Shown: positions 8,675 to 17,620, numbered from the stretch's first letter. The stretch: DNA of 64,000 bases from Sphingobacterium mizutaii (GCF_900187125.1 NZ_LT906468.1:4154001-4218000); one strand, 5' to 3'. Translations and numbers: made by a program. Notes: generated by a model not told the origin, from the letters alone.

Positions 8675-9472
8675 TTATTCTTCTTTATTCCCGTTGTAGA
8701 TTTCATTCAACATAGCATATAACTCTGGATGATCGGATTCCAACATTTTCGGTTTCTGAAAAAAATATTCCGATACAACAGCCAAGAATTCTGCAGGATT
8801 AGTTGCGGCATAATCCCGAATATCCGACTTATCTCTCCTGATTGCTGAAATGGTCGCTTGCATTTCCTCCAACCAAGGATGAATCAAACTTTTAGGAATC
8901 AAATATTCTGGAATCCCATCAACCTCTCCATCCGCTTTATCGATCAGGTGGACAAATTCATGGATGGCAGTATTACTTTCACCGTTTTGATTGAAGCCGG
9001 CCATCAAAGCAGAGAGCGATAAGATCATCTTCCTGTGCATGGCACCATCTCCGACCATCCCAAGAATATTCCTTTTTTCATCCTCAATATCATATTTTTC
9101 ACTGAAGGTGCCCGGATATACAAGCACTTCATCCAAATTTTCATAAGACCAGTTTTCAAAATGAAAGAGTGGAATAGTTGCACTCGCAGCGATCAAAATC
9201 CTGTGCTCATCATTGATAACAGCTCCTTTTTCAGGAGATATCTTTGTCGTAGCCAAAAAATAAGATACCCTTTTAATAAACTTATCCTGTTCGTTATGAT
9301 TCAATTGCTTGAAAAAATTAACCTTTTCACTAAGCACATCTCGAATTTCAACATCATCTGGAATCACCTTATTGACCACCTTTTTATTGCCCACTTTCCG
9401 CCAGATATAAATCCCTAGCCCGATACCTATTGCAAAGACGATTATGAGAGCGATGATATTATAAGTTTCCAT
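8675..9472 (-). CDS. Membrane-anchored MtfA-family zinc peptidase
   Basis: A 265-residue protein with an N-terminal membrane helix (about residues 6-24), a short basic linker, then a domain of the MtfA family. MtfA of E. coli is a zinc aminopeptidase that binds the glucose regulator Mlc. The zinc site is visible as HEFVHLIDKADGEVDG (His171, Glu172, His175), followed by the helix NPAEFLAVVSEYFF that supplies further family-conserved acidic residues. E. coli MtfA is soluble, so the N-terminal anchor is a difference. The frame is open from 9496, but METYNII at 9472 is the better start because the hydrophobic helix then follows directly. The target is unknown. Confidence 0.82.
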   Translation of the reverse strand: METYNIIALIIVFAIGIGLGIYIWRKVGNKKVVNKVIPDDVEIRDVLSEKVNFFKQLNHNEQDKFIKRVSYFLATTKISPEKGAVINDEHRILIAASATIPLFHFENWSYENLDEVLVYPGTFSEKYDIEDEKRNILGMVGDGAMHRKMILSLSALMAGFNQNGESNTAIHEFVHLIDKADGEVDGIPEYLIPKSLIHPWLEEMQATISAIRRDKSDIRDYAATNPAEFLAVVSEYFFQKPKMLESDHPELYAMLNEIYNGNKEE

Positions 9473-9552
9473 ACATATTAAATTGAGATAGCACAAATTC
9501 TAATATACAAATAATGCAGCTTTGAAGTCGGTAATAATCGTTTGTATAAAAC

Positions 9553-9585
9553 AAAAAAGAGCTTCCCGAATTGGAAAGCTCTTTT
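9553..9585 (-). terminator. Intrinsic terminator of groESL
   Basis: AAAAGAGCTTCC (9555-9566) pairs with GGAAAGCTCTTTT (9573-9585) with one bulged base, and the minus-strand transcript then runs into six T residues. It lies 20 bp after the groEL stop. Confidence 0.85.
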
Positions 9586-9605
9586 ATATCTATAAGGGAT
9601 GATGA

Positions 9606-11243
9606 TTACATCATTCCACCCATGCCACCGCCCATTGGAGGACCGCCAGCACCTACTGGGTTATCTTCTGGTTCATCAGCAAGTACACACTCTGTAGTCA
9701 ATAACATAGAAGCTACTGAAGCAGCATTCTCTAAAGCCACACGTGATACTTTTGTAGGATCGATAACACCTGCAGAGATCAAGTTCTCAAACTTGTCTGT
9801 ACGAGCATTGTATCCATAATCCGCTGTTCCTTCTTTCACTTTTTGAACGATTACAGCTCCTTCAATACCTGCGTTTGCACAGATTTGACGCAATGGCTCT
9901 TCAATAGCACGTTTGATGATATCGATACCGATTTGCTCATCTTCGTTTTCACCTTTTAAGTTAACCAAAGCTTCTGTCGAGCGGATGAAAGCTACACCAC
10001 CACCTGCAACGATTCCTTCTTCCACTGCAGCACGAGTTGCATGAAGTGCATCATCAACGCGGTCTTTCTTTTCTTTCATCTCTACTTCCGAAGCAGCACC
10101 AACGTAAAGAACAGCAACACCACCCGATAATTTCGCTAAACGCTCTTGCAATTTCTCGCGATCGTAATCAGAAGTTGTAGTTTCAATTTGTGAACGGATT
10201 TGTGCAACACGCGCTTTAATGTCTTCAACATTTCCAGCACCATTGATAATAGTTGTGTTGTCTTTATCAACAACTACTTTCTCAGCTTGTCCTAAATACG
10301 ATAATTCAGCATTTTCCAATTTGAAACCTCTCTCTTCAGAAATTACTGTACCACCAGTTAAGATTGCGATATCTTCTAACATTGCTTTACGACGGTCACC
10401 GAATCCTGGCGCCTTAACAGCAGCAACTTTCAGTGAACCACGGATTTTGTTCACTACTAATGTAGCTAAAGCTTCTCCGTCTAGATCTTCTGCAATGATC
10501 AATAATGGTTTTCCAGTTTGAACTTGTTTTTCCAAGATTGGCAACAATTCTTTCATGTTGCTGATTTTCTTGTCGTAGATCAAAATGTAAGGGCTTTCTA
10601 ATTCCGCTTCCATTTTATCCGAGTTAGTTACGAAATATGGAGATAAATACCCTCTGTCAAATTGCATACCTTCAACTGTTTTTACTTCAGTCTCAGTACC
10701 TTTTGCTTCTTCAACAGTGATTACTCCGTCGTTTCCAACTTTTTCCATTGCTTCAGCGATCAATGAACCGATAATCTCATCATTGTTTGCAGAAATTGAA
10801 GCAACTTGTTTGATTTTATTATTGTCAGCTCCTACTACTTGCGATTGAGATTTTAAGTTCTCAACAACGGCAGCAACAGCTTTGTCAATACCACGTTTTA
10901 AATCCATTGGATTTGCACCAGCAGCTACAGACTTAATACCTGGAGCTACGATAGCTTGAGCTAAAACAGTAGCAGTAGTTGTTCCGTCACCCGCTTGGTC
11001 AGCAGTCTTAGATGCAACTTCTTTAACCATTTGTGCTCCCATATTTTCTAAAGCATCTTTCAATTCGATTTCTTTCGCAACTGAAACACCATCTTTAGTG
11101 ATTGCTGGAGAACCGAATTTCTTCTCAATGATTACGTTACGACCTTTTGGACCTAAGGTAACTTTTACTGCATTTGCAAGTGTGTCAACACCTTTTTTCA
11201 GGGCGTCACGCGCTTCTACATTATATTTTACTTGTTTTGCCAT
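9606..11243 (-). CDS. groEL: Chaperonin GroEL (60 kDa)
   Basis: A 545-residue group I chaperonin that folds client proteins in an ATP-driven double ring with GroES in the cytoplasm. It is full length, with family marks throughout: VKVTLGPKGRNVIIEKKFG near the N-terminus, the ATP-site loop DGTTTATVLAQAI, GIVAGGGVAFIRS late in the chain, and the GGPPMGGGMGGMM tail. It follows groES by about 90 bp and the pair ends at the terminator at 9553-9585. Confidence 0.99.
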   Translation of the reverse strand: MAKQVKYNVEARDALKKGVDTLANAVKVTLGPKGRNVIIEKKFGSPAITKDGVSVAKEIELKDALENMGAQMVKEVASKTADQAGDGTTTATVLAQAIVAPGIKSVAAGANPMDLKRGIDKAVAAVVENLKSQSQVVGADNNKIKQVASISANNDEIIGSLIAEAMEKVGNDGVITVEEAKGTETEVKTVEGMQFDRGYLSPYFVTNSDKMEAELESPYILIYDKKISNMKELLPILEKQVQTGKPLLIIAEDLDGEALATLVVNKIRGSLKVAAVKAPGFGDRRKAMLEDIAILTGGTVISEERGFKLENAELSYLGQAEKVVVDKDNTTIINGAGNVEDIKARVAQIRSQIETTTSDYDREKLQERLAKLSGGVAVLYVGAASEVEMKEKKDRVDDALHATRAAVEEGIVAGGGVAFIRSTEALVNLKGENEDEQIGIDIIKRAIEEPLRQICANAGIEGAVIVQKVKEGTADYGYNARTDKFENLISAGVIDPTKVSRVALENAASVASMLLTTECVLADEPEDNPVGAGGPPMGGGMGGMM

Positions 11244-11335
11244 TTTTTTTGAAATTGAATCTTAGGAATTAGGTTTTTCAATAGATCTCAAACCCAAAAC
11301 CTACTGTGTTTTTAATATTTATCGTTGATTTTTAA

Positions 11336-11611
11336 TTACAGTACTGCGTAAATATCAGCCTCACGCATAATTAAATATTCCTTACCCTCATAGGTAATCT
11401 CTGTTCCTGAATATTTCCCGTATAATACTTTATCGCCTACTTTTACAGTTAATGGTTCTTCAGGCTTGCCAGCTCCAACAGCTACAACTGTTCCTTGGGA
11501 TGGTTTTTCTTTCGCTGTGTCAGGAATATAGATACCTGATGCTGTCTTTTCTTCTGCTGGAGCAGGTTCAACTAGGATTCTGTCTCCGATAGGTTTAATA
11601 CTTAATGCCAT
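11336..11611 (-). CDS. groES: Co-chaperonin GroES (10 kDa)
   Basis: A 91-residue lid protein of the GroEL chaperonin. It has the family start IKPIGDRILVEP, the mobile loop region EEKTASGIYIPD that contacts GroEL, and the C-terminal GTEITYEGKEYLIMREADI. It is first in the groES-groEL operon. No HrcA-type CIRCE element is present upstream. Instead there is a group of TGTCA motifs 100-150 bp before the start, listed separately. Confidence 0.99.
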   Translation of the reverse strand: MALSIKPIGDRILVEPAPAEEKTASGIYIPDTAKEKPSQGTVVAVGAGKPEEPLTVKVGDKVLYGKYSGTEITYEGKEYLIMREADIYAVL

Positions 11612-11652
11612 AATTGTATATCAATTTTTATTTTTTTTAAGATTACGTAACT

Positions 11653-11660
11653 CAAAGGCA
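11653..11660 (-). promoter_or_regulatory. Candidate -7 element of groESL
   Basis: On the minus strand TGCCTTTG ends about 41 bp before the groES ATG. It matches the Bacteroidetes sigma-A -7 consensus TAnnTTTG at all but one fixed position. A weak -33 (ATTT) lies 19 bp further up. The assignment is tentative. Confidence 0.35.
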
Positions 11661-11710
11661 TCACTAACTATGCCAATTGAAATTAAGCAGAATATTTTGC
11701 CATTTTTGCA

Positions 11711-11762
11711 TTAACTGTCATTTTTCATGTCAGTTAACCATCATCTTAATGTCATCATGACA
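11711..11762. promoter_or_regulatory. Cluster of TGTCA palindromes upstream of groES
   Basis: TTAACTG (11711-11717) and CAGTTAA (11731-11737) form a 7-bp inverted repeat around 13 bp. Next comes the perfect palindrome TGTCATCATGACA (11750-11762). TGTCA or its complement occurs four times in 47 bp. The block lies upstream of the candidate groES promoter and after the secG terminator, so it belongs to the groESL control region. A stress-regulator site is inference. Confidence 0.4.
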
Positions 11763-11801
11763 CCAATTACCGAATCCAACCCTAAAAGCTTGAAAACAAG
11801 A

Positions 11802-11827
11802 AACCCCGTCTAATTCTAGACAGGGTT
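11802..11827 (-). terminator. Intrinsic terminator of secG
   Basis: An 11-bp stem (11802-11812 with 11817-11827), with one C-A mismatch and a 4-nt loop, precedes a T-rich stretch on the minus strand 26 bp after the secG stop. It separates the secG transcript from groESL. Confidence 0.75.
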
Positions 11828-11852
11828 CTATTTCTTTAGCTATTCAGCTTGA

Positions 11853-12218
11853 TTACTTCGTCGTATCAGTAGGAGCTGGAGTTTGAGTCGTTCCTGTTGG
11901 TGCTCCTGTTGCAGGAGTCGCCGTAGGATTAAGATTCAAGTTAGGGGCTGTAACTGGCGCCTCAATTTGATCTCCCAAACCACCTCTGTTTGATGATGAT
12001 GGACCAATAATATTTATTGCAATACAAAAAACCATTAAGGCAATCGCAAAAATCCAAGTTCCTTTTTCTAAAATATCACCTGTGCGTTGCACACCAATTA
12101 AATTAGCGCCACCAGAAAATCCTGAGGATAAACCACCCCCTTTAGGGTTCTGAATCAATACAAAAAACGCTAATAATAAGCTTGCTAGAATAATTAGGAT
12201 AATAAATAATACGTCCAT
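11853..12218 (-). CDS. secG: Protein translocase subunit SecG
   Basis: A 121-residue inner-membrane component of the SecYEG translocon that aids cycling of SecA during protein export. Two membrane helices are visible (about residues 3-22 and 51-70). The conserved region between them, FVLIQNPKGGGLSSGFSGGA, is the clearest SecG signature. The C-terminal tail is rich in Thr, Pro and Ala, which is common in Bacteroidetes SecG. It ends the block miaB - regulator - lptE - TPR - secG and is 13 bp from its neighbour. Confidence 0.95.
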   Translation of the reverse strand: MDVLFIILIILASLLLAFFVLIQNPKGGGLSSGFSGGANLIGVQRTGDILEKGTWIFAIALMVFCIAINIIGPSSSNRGGLGDQIEAPVTAPNLNLNPTATPATGAPTGTTQTPAPTDTTK

Positions 12219-12231
12219 TTCTATATTTCAA

Positions 12232-13356
12232 TTATAACTTTTGTTCAATCTCTTTAATTCGGGTCGCAAAGTACGATTTTTTTTCTGGATTCTCCGAAAT
12301 TAATTTTCTAAATACCATGATCGCTTTTTCGTACATCCCCTGTGTCTCATAAATGTTCGCTAGGGTCTCTGTTACAACCTGTAATTGGTCCTCAGAACTG
12401 CTACGAGCCTTATTTTCCGTATTGATGGTTTCCGCCTTTGGAGGCTGGATCTGAGGCTCTTCACGAATGAATTTCTCAATCACCTCATCCATCTTCTCTG
12501 TGGATTTAAACTCTACCGTTTCTTTTCTATGCTTATCGCTAAGTTTATCTGATGGATCCTGCAAATGGAAGATATTCTCCCTAATCTGCTGATCCAATAT
12601 AGCTTCATCTAATTTTTTAGGATCAAACTGCCCTTTTTGTTGCTTCGGTAAAACTGGCGATGAAAAAGGTTGATAGGTATCTGCATGTTCCAATCTTGTC
12701 TTATACAACCACCACCTAAAACTATAGGGCATCAATTCATCATTGTACAGACTGATATCTTCTTCTGGGCTCTTTTTATTTTCTTCTTCCTTTGTGGTGA
12801 TAATTTCTTCCGATTCAGATGAAACTGGCTCTTCTACTTCTAATGCTGTTTCTTCTTCTCCTGAATATTCCCTTTCTATATCATATCCAGCAGCAAATTC
12901 AAAAGCGGGCTCCTCCTCTGTTGATTCTGATTCATCTTCTTCCTGCTCAATTAACTCATCTTCAACTCCGTCAAGGTCATTTGCTGGCTCCTCAATAGTT
13001 TGTTCGACATCAGGGATACTCTCCACATCAACTGCCTCTACCTCCGTTTCCTCAATCTGCTCTTCTCCTTCCAACTCTTCATATGCTATATAATCATCAG
13101 AATCGACTTCAAGCTCTGGGATAACCTCTACGGGTTTTTGAAGATAATCACGCAACCAGAATGGATTGTTGGCATAGATCAGAGTCCGCTGCTTATCAAT
13201 GCTTTGTCCTTCCAAAAACTTCTTCCGTTCAAAGGCATATATTATAGGCTGGGAATATGGATACTTAGTCAGGAGTTGCTCAAAATCAGCAACACTAACT
13301 TCCATTGGGTTTTCCAGTGCTTTTCTAAAAATATATACTTGATCCATGTGATTCAA
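12232..13356 (-). CDS. Acidic TPR-containing protein between lptE and secG
   Basis: A 374-residue cytoplasmic protein. Residues 1-100 form a helical domain (VYIFRKALENPMEVSVADFE, LTKYPYSQPIIYAFERKKFL). About residues 110-190 are a low-complexity, Glu/Asp-rich linker. The C-terminus is a TPR unit (VTETLANIYETQGMYEKAIM) ending KSYFATRIKEIEQKL. Proteins of this shape sit between lptE and secG in related genomes, but I know of no tested function. Met4 is a possible alternative start. It is 11 bp from lptE and 13 bp from secG, so co-transcription is likely. Confidence 0.75.
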   Translation of the reverse strand: MNHMDQVYIFRKALENPMEVSVADFEQLLTKYPYSQPIIYAFERKKFLEGQSIDKQRTLIYANNPFWLRDYLQKPVEVIPELEVDSDDYIAYEELEGEEQIEETEVEAVDVESIPDVEQTIEEPANDLDGVEDELIEQEEDESESTEEEPAFEFAAGYDIEREYSGEEETALEVEEPVSSESEEIITTKEEENKKSPEEDISLYNDELMPYSFRWWLYKTRLEHADTYQPFSSPVLPKQQKGQFDPKKLDEAILDQQIRENIFHLQDPSDKLSDKHRKETVEFKSTEKMDEVIEKFIREEPQIQPPKAETINTENKARSSSEDQLQVVTETLANIYETQGMYEKAIMVFRKLISENPEKKSYFATRIKEIEQKL

Positions 13357-13367
13357 AGGCTCTTGTT

Positions 13368-13898
13368 TTACCAGTTATTAAATGCGCGGTTAAATACATC
13401 TTCAGTCAACATCTTAACAATCTCTTGGTTCAAGGTCATCTCCTGGTTATTTACTTGCCCTCTAAATTCCTTGAATTGTGTAAAAGATTCCTCAAAGTCA
13501 CTTTCCCCTGTCTCATCCTTCCTATTCACGTATTTCACCTTAACCGTAATTGAAAGTCGGTTCAAAGCTGCCAAATCCGTTCCAGCTTCAACTGCCGCAG
13601 GGGTAATGGCATAGTTGGTGATCACCCCGGAAAAGATTGCATCTCCATCTTGGTTCACTTGACTTAGCTTAGACTGGGTCCTGATACGCTCTTTCAACCC
13701 TTCCGTAAAGGTCTGGCTCAAAGTAGCAGATACAAATGGCGAAATATTCTCAAATATCTCCACCGAATAGGTTTTCATGTTCTCGGGAATTGACCCTCCA
13801 CTCAAACTATATTTAACTCCGCAACCATTAAATGTAAATATTACTATAGCAGCAATAATAAATGTAATGAAATTGCCTTTATTCTTAAAATTGGACAT
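13368..13898 (-). CDS. lptE: LptE family outer-membrane lipoprotein
   Basis: A 176-residue LptE-family lipoprotein. LptE plugs the LptD barrel and helps insert lipopolysaccharide in the outer membrane. An N-terminal hydrophobic stretch ends in a lipobox (TFNGC, Cys26), giving a lipid-anchored mature protein. The body matches the Bacteroidetes branch of the family: GGSIPENMKTYSVEIFEN, QTFTEGLKERIRTQS and RAFNNW at the end. It begins one base after the stop of the sigma-54 regulator gene, in a conserved operon. No lptD gene is in the window. Confidence 0.88.
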   Translation of the reverse strand: MSNFKNKGNFITFIIAAIVIFTFNGCGVKYSLSGGSIPENMKTYSVEIFENISPFVSATLSQTFTEGLKERIRTQSKLSQVNQDGDAIFSGVITNYAITPAAVEAGTDLAALNRLSITVKVKYVNRKDETGESDFEESFTQFKEFRGQVNNQEMTLNQEIVKMLTEDVFNRAFNNW

Positions 13899-13899
13899 A

Positions 13900-15171
13900 T
13901 TAATCTAAGTTCAAATCCTTAATCTTCCTATAAAGAGTACGCTCAGAAATACCTAGCTCCTGTGCCGCTGCTTTACGTTTGCCTTTATGCTTCTTGAGCG
14001 CTTTCTTGATCAAATCAGACTCCTTATCAAGTAATGATAATGATTCTTCCACCTCTTCCACGTCTTGGGTATCATACAAATAATCATTCGCATTCCCGTT
14101 CGGTTGATTTGGATTATGGATGGTAATTGTTGGATTTGGATTGACCGGATAGTCTTCATTTCCAATTGCCGCAGAACTTGGTCTAATCTCCTGATATAAT
14201 TGATTGATATATGGAGAGTTTTGATCCATCGTCCCTTGATTAAAACCTTTCTGCATCAACTCAACCACCAACTTCTTCAGATCCACCATATCCTTCTTCA
14301 TATCAAATAGAACCTTGTACAACAGATCTCTTTCTGAGTAATTCTCCTTCGACTGGTCCTTTAAAGGCATCGGCAAGGTAGTACTTTGGGTTTCTACAGG
14401 AAGATAATGACTCAAAATCTGGGCATTGACCAACCTTTCCTTCTCTAGAACGGCAATCTGCTCCGCAATATTCTTTAATTGCCTCACATTTCCTGGCCAA
14501 CTATAGTTACGCAACATTTCTTGCGCATCCTCAGTAAGCTGAATACCTGGAGAGCGATATTTATCTGAAAAATCCACCACGAACTTTCTAAATAAAAGGA
14601 CAATATCTTCCTTACGCTCCCGCAATGCTGGAATGCGCAATGGAACAGTGTTCAATCTATAGTATAGATCTTCCCTAAATTTCCCCTTCTTTACCGCTTC
14701 ATAAACATCAACATTCGTCGCAGCAACTACGCGAACATTGGTTTTTTGAACCTTGGATGATCCAACACGGATATATTCTCCTGACTCCAATACCCTTAAC
14801 AAACGCGCTTGGGTACCTAACGGTAATTCACCAACCTCATCCAAGAAAATGGTACCACCATCAACAACTTCGAAATATCCTTTCCTTGCTTCATGAGCTC
14901 CTGTAAAGGATCCTTTCTCATGGCCAAACAATTCTGAATCAATAGTTCCCTCTGGAATCGCACCACAGTTTACCGCGATAAACGGACCATGCTTGCGTCC
15001 AGATAATTGATGGATGATATGTGAAAACACTTCTTTACCAGAACCACTTTCACCTTGAATCAAAACCGAGATATCGGTAGGTGCTACCTGACGTGCAATA
15101 TCGATCGCACGATTTAGTAATGGAGAATTCCCAATAATCCCAAACCTGCTCTTAATATCTTGATGATCCAT
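13900..15171 (-). CDS. Sigma-54-dependent activator without receiver domain
   Basis: A 423-residue AAA+ enhancer-binding protein that remodels sigma-54 RNA polymerase. Walker A is GESGSGKE (residues 40-47), the sigma-54 contact loop is GSFTGA (87-92, Ala replaced by Ser in the usual GAFTGA), and Walker B is IFLDE (108-112). After a long linker with a possible coiled coil, the C-terminus is a Fis-type helix-turn-helix (AAAQELGISERTLYRKIKDL). The AAA+ domain starts almost at residue 1, so there is no receiver, GAF or PAS input domain, and the activating signal is unknown. It follows miaB by 22 bp and precedes lptE by one base, suggesting control of envelope genes. Confidence 0.93.
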   Translation of the reverse strand: MDHQDIKSRFGIIGNSPLLNRAIDIARQVAPTDISVLIQGESGSGKEVFSHIIHQLSGRKHGPFIAVNCGAIPEGTIDSELFGHEKGSFTGAHEARKGYFEVVDGGTIFLDEVGELPLGTQARLLRVLESGEYIRVGSSKVQKTNVRVVAATNVDVYEAVKKGKFREDLYYRLNTVPLRIPALRERKEDIVLLFRKFVVDFSDKYRSPGIQLTEDAQEMLRNYSWPGNVRQLKNIAEQIAVLEKERLVNAQILSHYLPVETQSTTLPMPLKDQSKENYSERDLLYKVLFDMKKDMVDLKKLVVELMQKGFNQGTMDQNSPYINQLYQEIRPSSAAIGNEDYPVNPNPTITIHNPNQPNGNANDYLYDTQDVEEVEESLSLLDKESDLIKKALKKHKGKRKAAAQELGISERTLYRKIKDLNLD

Positions 15172-15193
15172 TATTAATTTTTAGTGTTTGATA

Positions 15194-16633
15194 TTAATCA
15201 ACTATTTTACCGATCAATGTTGCAGATGTACAGCTTTCGCCCAGTACATTGACATAATCGCCAACTTTAAAGCGCTCATCAACCGGAAATACAACCATGG
15301 TATTTTGATCGTTTCTTCCACAGAAATCTTTATCAGAACGCTTGGAAGTACCTTCGATTAATACTTTATGTACTTTTCCTACAAATTTCTCAATTCTATA
15401 TAAGCTATGCTCACGTTGTAAATCTACAACCTCAGTCAACCTGCGTTTTTTAACTTCCTCAGGAATATCGTCCTCATAGCGCTTAGCTGCTAATGTACCT
15501 GGACGTTCTGAATATGCAAACATATAGGCGTAATCATATTTTACATATTTCATCATGGAAAGAGTTTCTTGATGCTCTTCCTCAGTTTCTGTACAGAAAC
15601 CAGTGATTACATCTGTAGAAATTCCACATTCCGGAATAATACGACGAATGGCATCAACCCTGTTAATATACCACTCGCGATCATAGGTTCTGTTCATCAA
15701 CTCCAATACTCTGCTGTTTCCAGACTGTACCGGTAAATGGATATAATTACAGATGTTCTCGTACTTTGCCATAGTGTACAATACTTCATCTGTAATATCT
15801 TTAGGATGCGAAGTAGAGAACCTGATTCTTAATTCAGGGCTTACTTGAGCAACCAATTCCAATAATTGTGCGAAGTTTACAGTAGGCTTAGCCTCTTCAC
15901 CTTCTGCCACTGCTGGAGTATATTTATAGGAGTCTACATTCTGTCCCAATAAGGTCACTTCCTTGTAGCCAGCATTAAATAAGTCCTGCGCTTCTTTTAC
16001 AATAGAGACAACATCACGACTTCTTTCTCTACCTCTGGTAAATGGAACTACACAGAACGAACACATATTGTCACATCCACGCATAATGGAAATGAAGGCC
16101 GAAATACCATTCGAGTTTAGACGAACCGGACTGATATCTGCATAAGTTTCCTCTCTAGAAAGCAATACATTCACAGCACGACCTCCTTCATCAACCTTTT
16201 CGATCAAATTAGGAAGATCACGATATGCATCAGGCCCAACAACAACATCCACCAACTTCTCCTCTTCCAAGAATTTAGCCTTCAAACGCTCCGCCATACA
16301 GCCTAACACACCGACAACCATCCCTGGGTTCTTAGCTTTAGCTGATTCAAACTCCTTCAATCTGTTTCTCACTCGCTGTTCAGCATTCTCACGGATCGAA
16401 CAGGTATTGATAAATACGACATCGGCATCTTTAAAATCCTTCGTTGTCTCAAAACCCTTATCCATTAAGATGGATGCTACAATCTCACTGTCAGAAAAAT
16501 TCATCTGACACCCGTAACTTTCTATATATAATTTACGCCCAGTGGATTTCCCTGTAGGCAGCATATCTAAAGCCTCGCCTTGACGAGATTCATCATGCGT
16601 TTTTGTTGTATGCGATAACTCTAACATAGTCAA
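15194..16633 (-). CDS. miaB: tRNA-2-methylthio-N6-dimethylallyladenosine synthase MiaB
   Basis: A 479-residue radical-SAM methylthiotransferase that converts i6A37 to ms2i6A37 in tRNAs reading UNN codons. The N-terminal UPF0004 domain carries three cluster cysteines (YGCQMN, NTCSIRENA, GCMAE). The radical-SAM motif is CDNMCSFC, with VVPFTRGRERSR after it. A TRAM domain at the C-terminus completes it. The first 30 residues before KLYIESYGCQMN are an extension common in this phylum. It is first in the operon with the sigma-54 regulator and lptE. Confidence 0.98.
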   Translation of the reverse strand: MTMLELSHTTKTHDESRQGEALDMLPTGKSTGRKLYIESYGCQMNFSDSEIVASILMDKGFETTKDFKDADVVFINTCSIRENAEQRVRNRLKEFESAKAKNPGMVVGVLGCMAERLKAKFLEEEKLVDVVVGPDAYRDLPNLIEKVDEGGRAVNVLLSREETYADISPVRLNSNGISAFISIMRGCDNMCSFCVVPFTRGRERSRDVVSIVKEAQDLFNAGYKEVTLLGQNVDSYKYTPAVAEGEEAKPTVNFAQLLELVAQVSPELRIRFSTSHPKDITDEVLYTMAKYENICNYIHLPVQSGNSRVLELMNRTYDREWYINRVDAIRRIIPECGISTDVITGFCTETEEEHQETLSMMKYVKYDYAYMFAYSERPGTLAAKRYEDDIPEEVKKRRLTEVVDLQREHSLYRIEKFVGKVHKVLIEGTSKRSDKDFCGRNDQNTMVVFPVDERFKVGDYVNVLGESCTSATLIGKIVD

Positions 16634-16755
16634 TTTTCAAAGACTACAAAGTTAGTAATTATCTATTAAACAAATGACAGTTTGTCAGCAGTTGAGGAAA
16701 ATTTAACTAAAATTTCCAGCTAACCCTTCCCATTATTACTTCAGAAACCCATAAA

Positions 16756-16786
16756 AAAAGGGCGTCAATTTTCTTGACACCCTTTT
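16756..16786 (-). terminator. Intrinsic terminator after the OmpA-like gene
   Basis: AAAAGGG-C-GTCAA (16756-16768) pairs with TTGAC-A-CCCTTTT (16774-16786) with one mismatch and a 5-nt loop. A T-run follows on the minus strand. It ends the OmpA-like gene and insulates it from miaB. Confidence 0.85.
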
Positions 16787-16805
16787 CTAATTATTTTTAA
16801 CAGTC

Positions 16806-17501
16806 TTATTGACCTGCTTCTCTTTTAGCTTCTTCTTGCATTTTCTTACTTGCAACAATAACGATCTCAACACGACGGTTTTCTGCTCTTCCTGCCTCAG
16901 TATCGTTTGATGCAATTGGCTCAGCGAAGTTTTTACCTTCTGTTTTGATACGGCTACCTGCTAAACCTTGAGAAACTGCGAATGATTTTACAGATGCTGC
17001 ACGTCCATCAGAAACTTTTTGGTTTGCTTGTAATGTACCTATGTTATCTGTATGACCTAACACTAAGATTTCAGTATCTGGTTCTTTATTCAAGGTCTCA
17101 ACTAATTTTGCAATGTTTTCTTTCGCCGATGGTTTCAAAGCTGTACTATTGAAATCAAACAAAATACCAGAGTCAAATTTTACCAAAATACCTTCACCAG
17201 CTTGCTCAACTTCAGCACCGGCTACTGTATTTTCGATCTCTTTGGCTTGTTTGTCCATTTTCTTACCGATCAATGTACCTGCAGCTCCACCGATTACAGC
17301 TCCAGCGATCGCTCCAACTGCTGTGTTACCTGCTTTACTACCAATTAATGCTCCAAGAGCACCACCAGATGCTGTACCGATTACGGCTCCTTTTGTTGTG
17401 TTACTACTATTTTGAATTGTTGAACAGCTAGCAAATAACATCGCTGATGTAGCTACTGTCAATCCATAAACCGCTAGTCTTTTATTCATTTTCATAATCA
17501 A
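16806..17501 (-). CDS. OmpA-family lipoprotein with glycine-zipper region
   Basis: A 231-residue lipoprotein. A signal peptide ends in a lipobox (MLFASC, Cys26). Residues about 36-75 are a glycine-zipper membrane segment (GAVIGTASGGALGALIGSKA). The C-terminal half is an OmpA/MotB peptidoglycan-binding domain with FDFNSTALKPSAKENI, the GHTDNIG loop and NRRVEIVI. This layout matches YiaD-like outer-membrane lipoproteins that tie the outer membrane to peptidoglycan. Met3 and Met5 are alternative starts. It has its own terminator. Confidence 0.92.
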   Translation of the reverse strand: MIMKMNKRLAVYGLTVATSAMLFASCSTIQNSSNTTKGAVIGTASGGALGALIGSKAGNTAVGAIAGAVIGGAAGTLIGKKMDKQAKEIENTVAGAEVEQAGEGILVKFDSGILFDFNSTALKPSAKENIAKLVETLNKEPDTEILVLGHTDNIGTLQANQKVSDGRAASVKSFAVSQGLAGSRIKTEGKNFAEPIASNDTEAGRAENRRVEIVIVASKKMQEEAKREAGQ

Positions 17502-17620
17502 ATTGTTTATCTTTTATACTAAATAATTTATTGTCAATTTATAATCAACGTATTTGCAAAGCCAATGCCAAAAGCATTTTTATTGCTTTTGCAAGTTGCA
17601 ACATATTAATTATCAGTATC

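Noticed and set aside
11612..11800. CIRCE operator upstream of groES
   Set aside because: No TTAGCACTC-N9-GAGTGCTAA-like sequence exists; only TGTCA palindromes are present.
13000..13614. 204-codon open frame on the plus strand
   Set aside because: It overlaps lptE and the TPR gene on the opposite strand and has no domain; both minus-strand genes are well supported.
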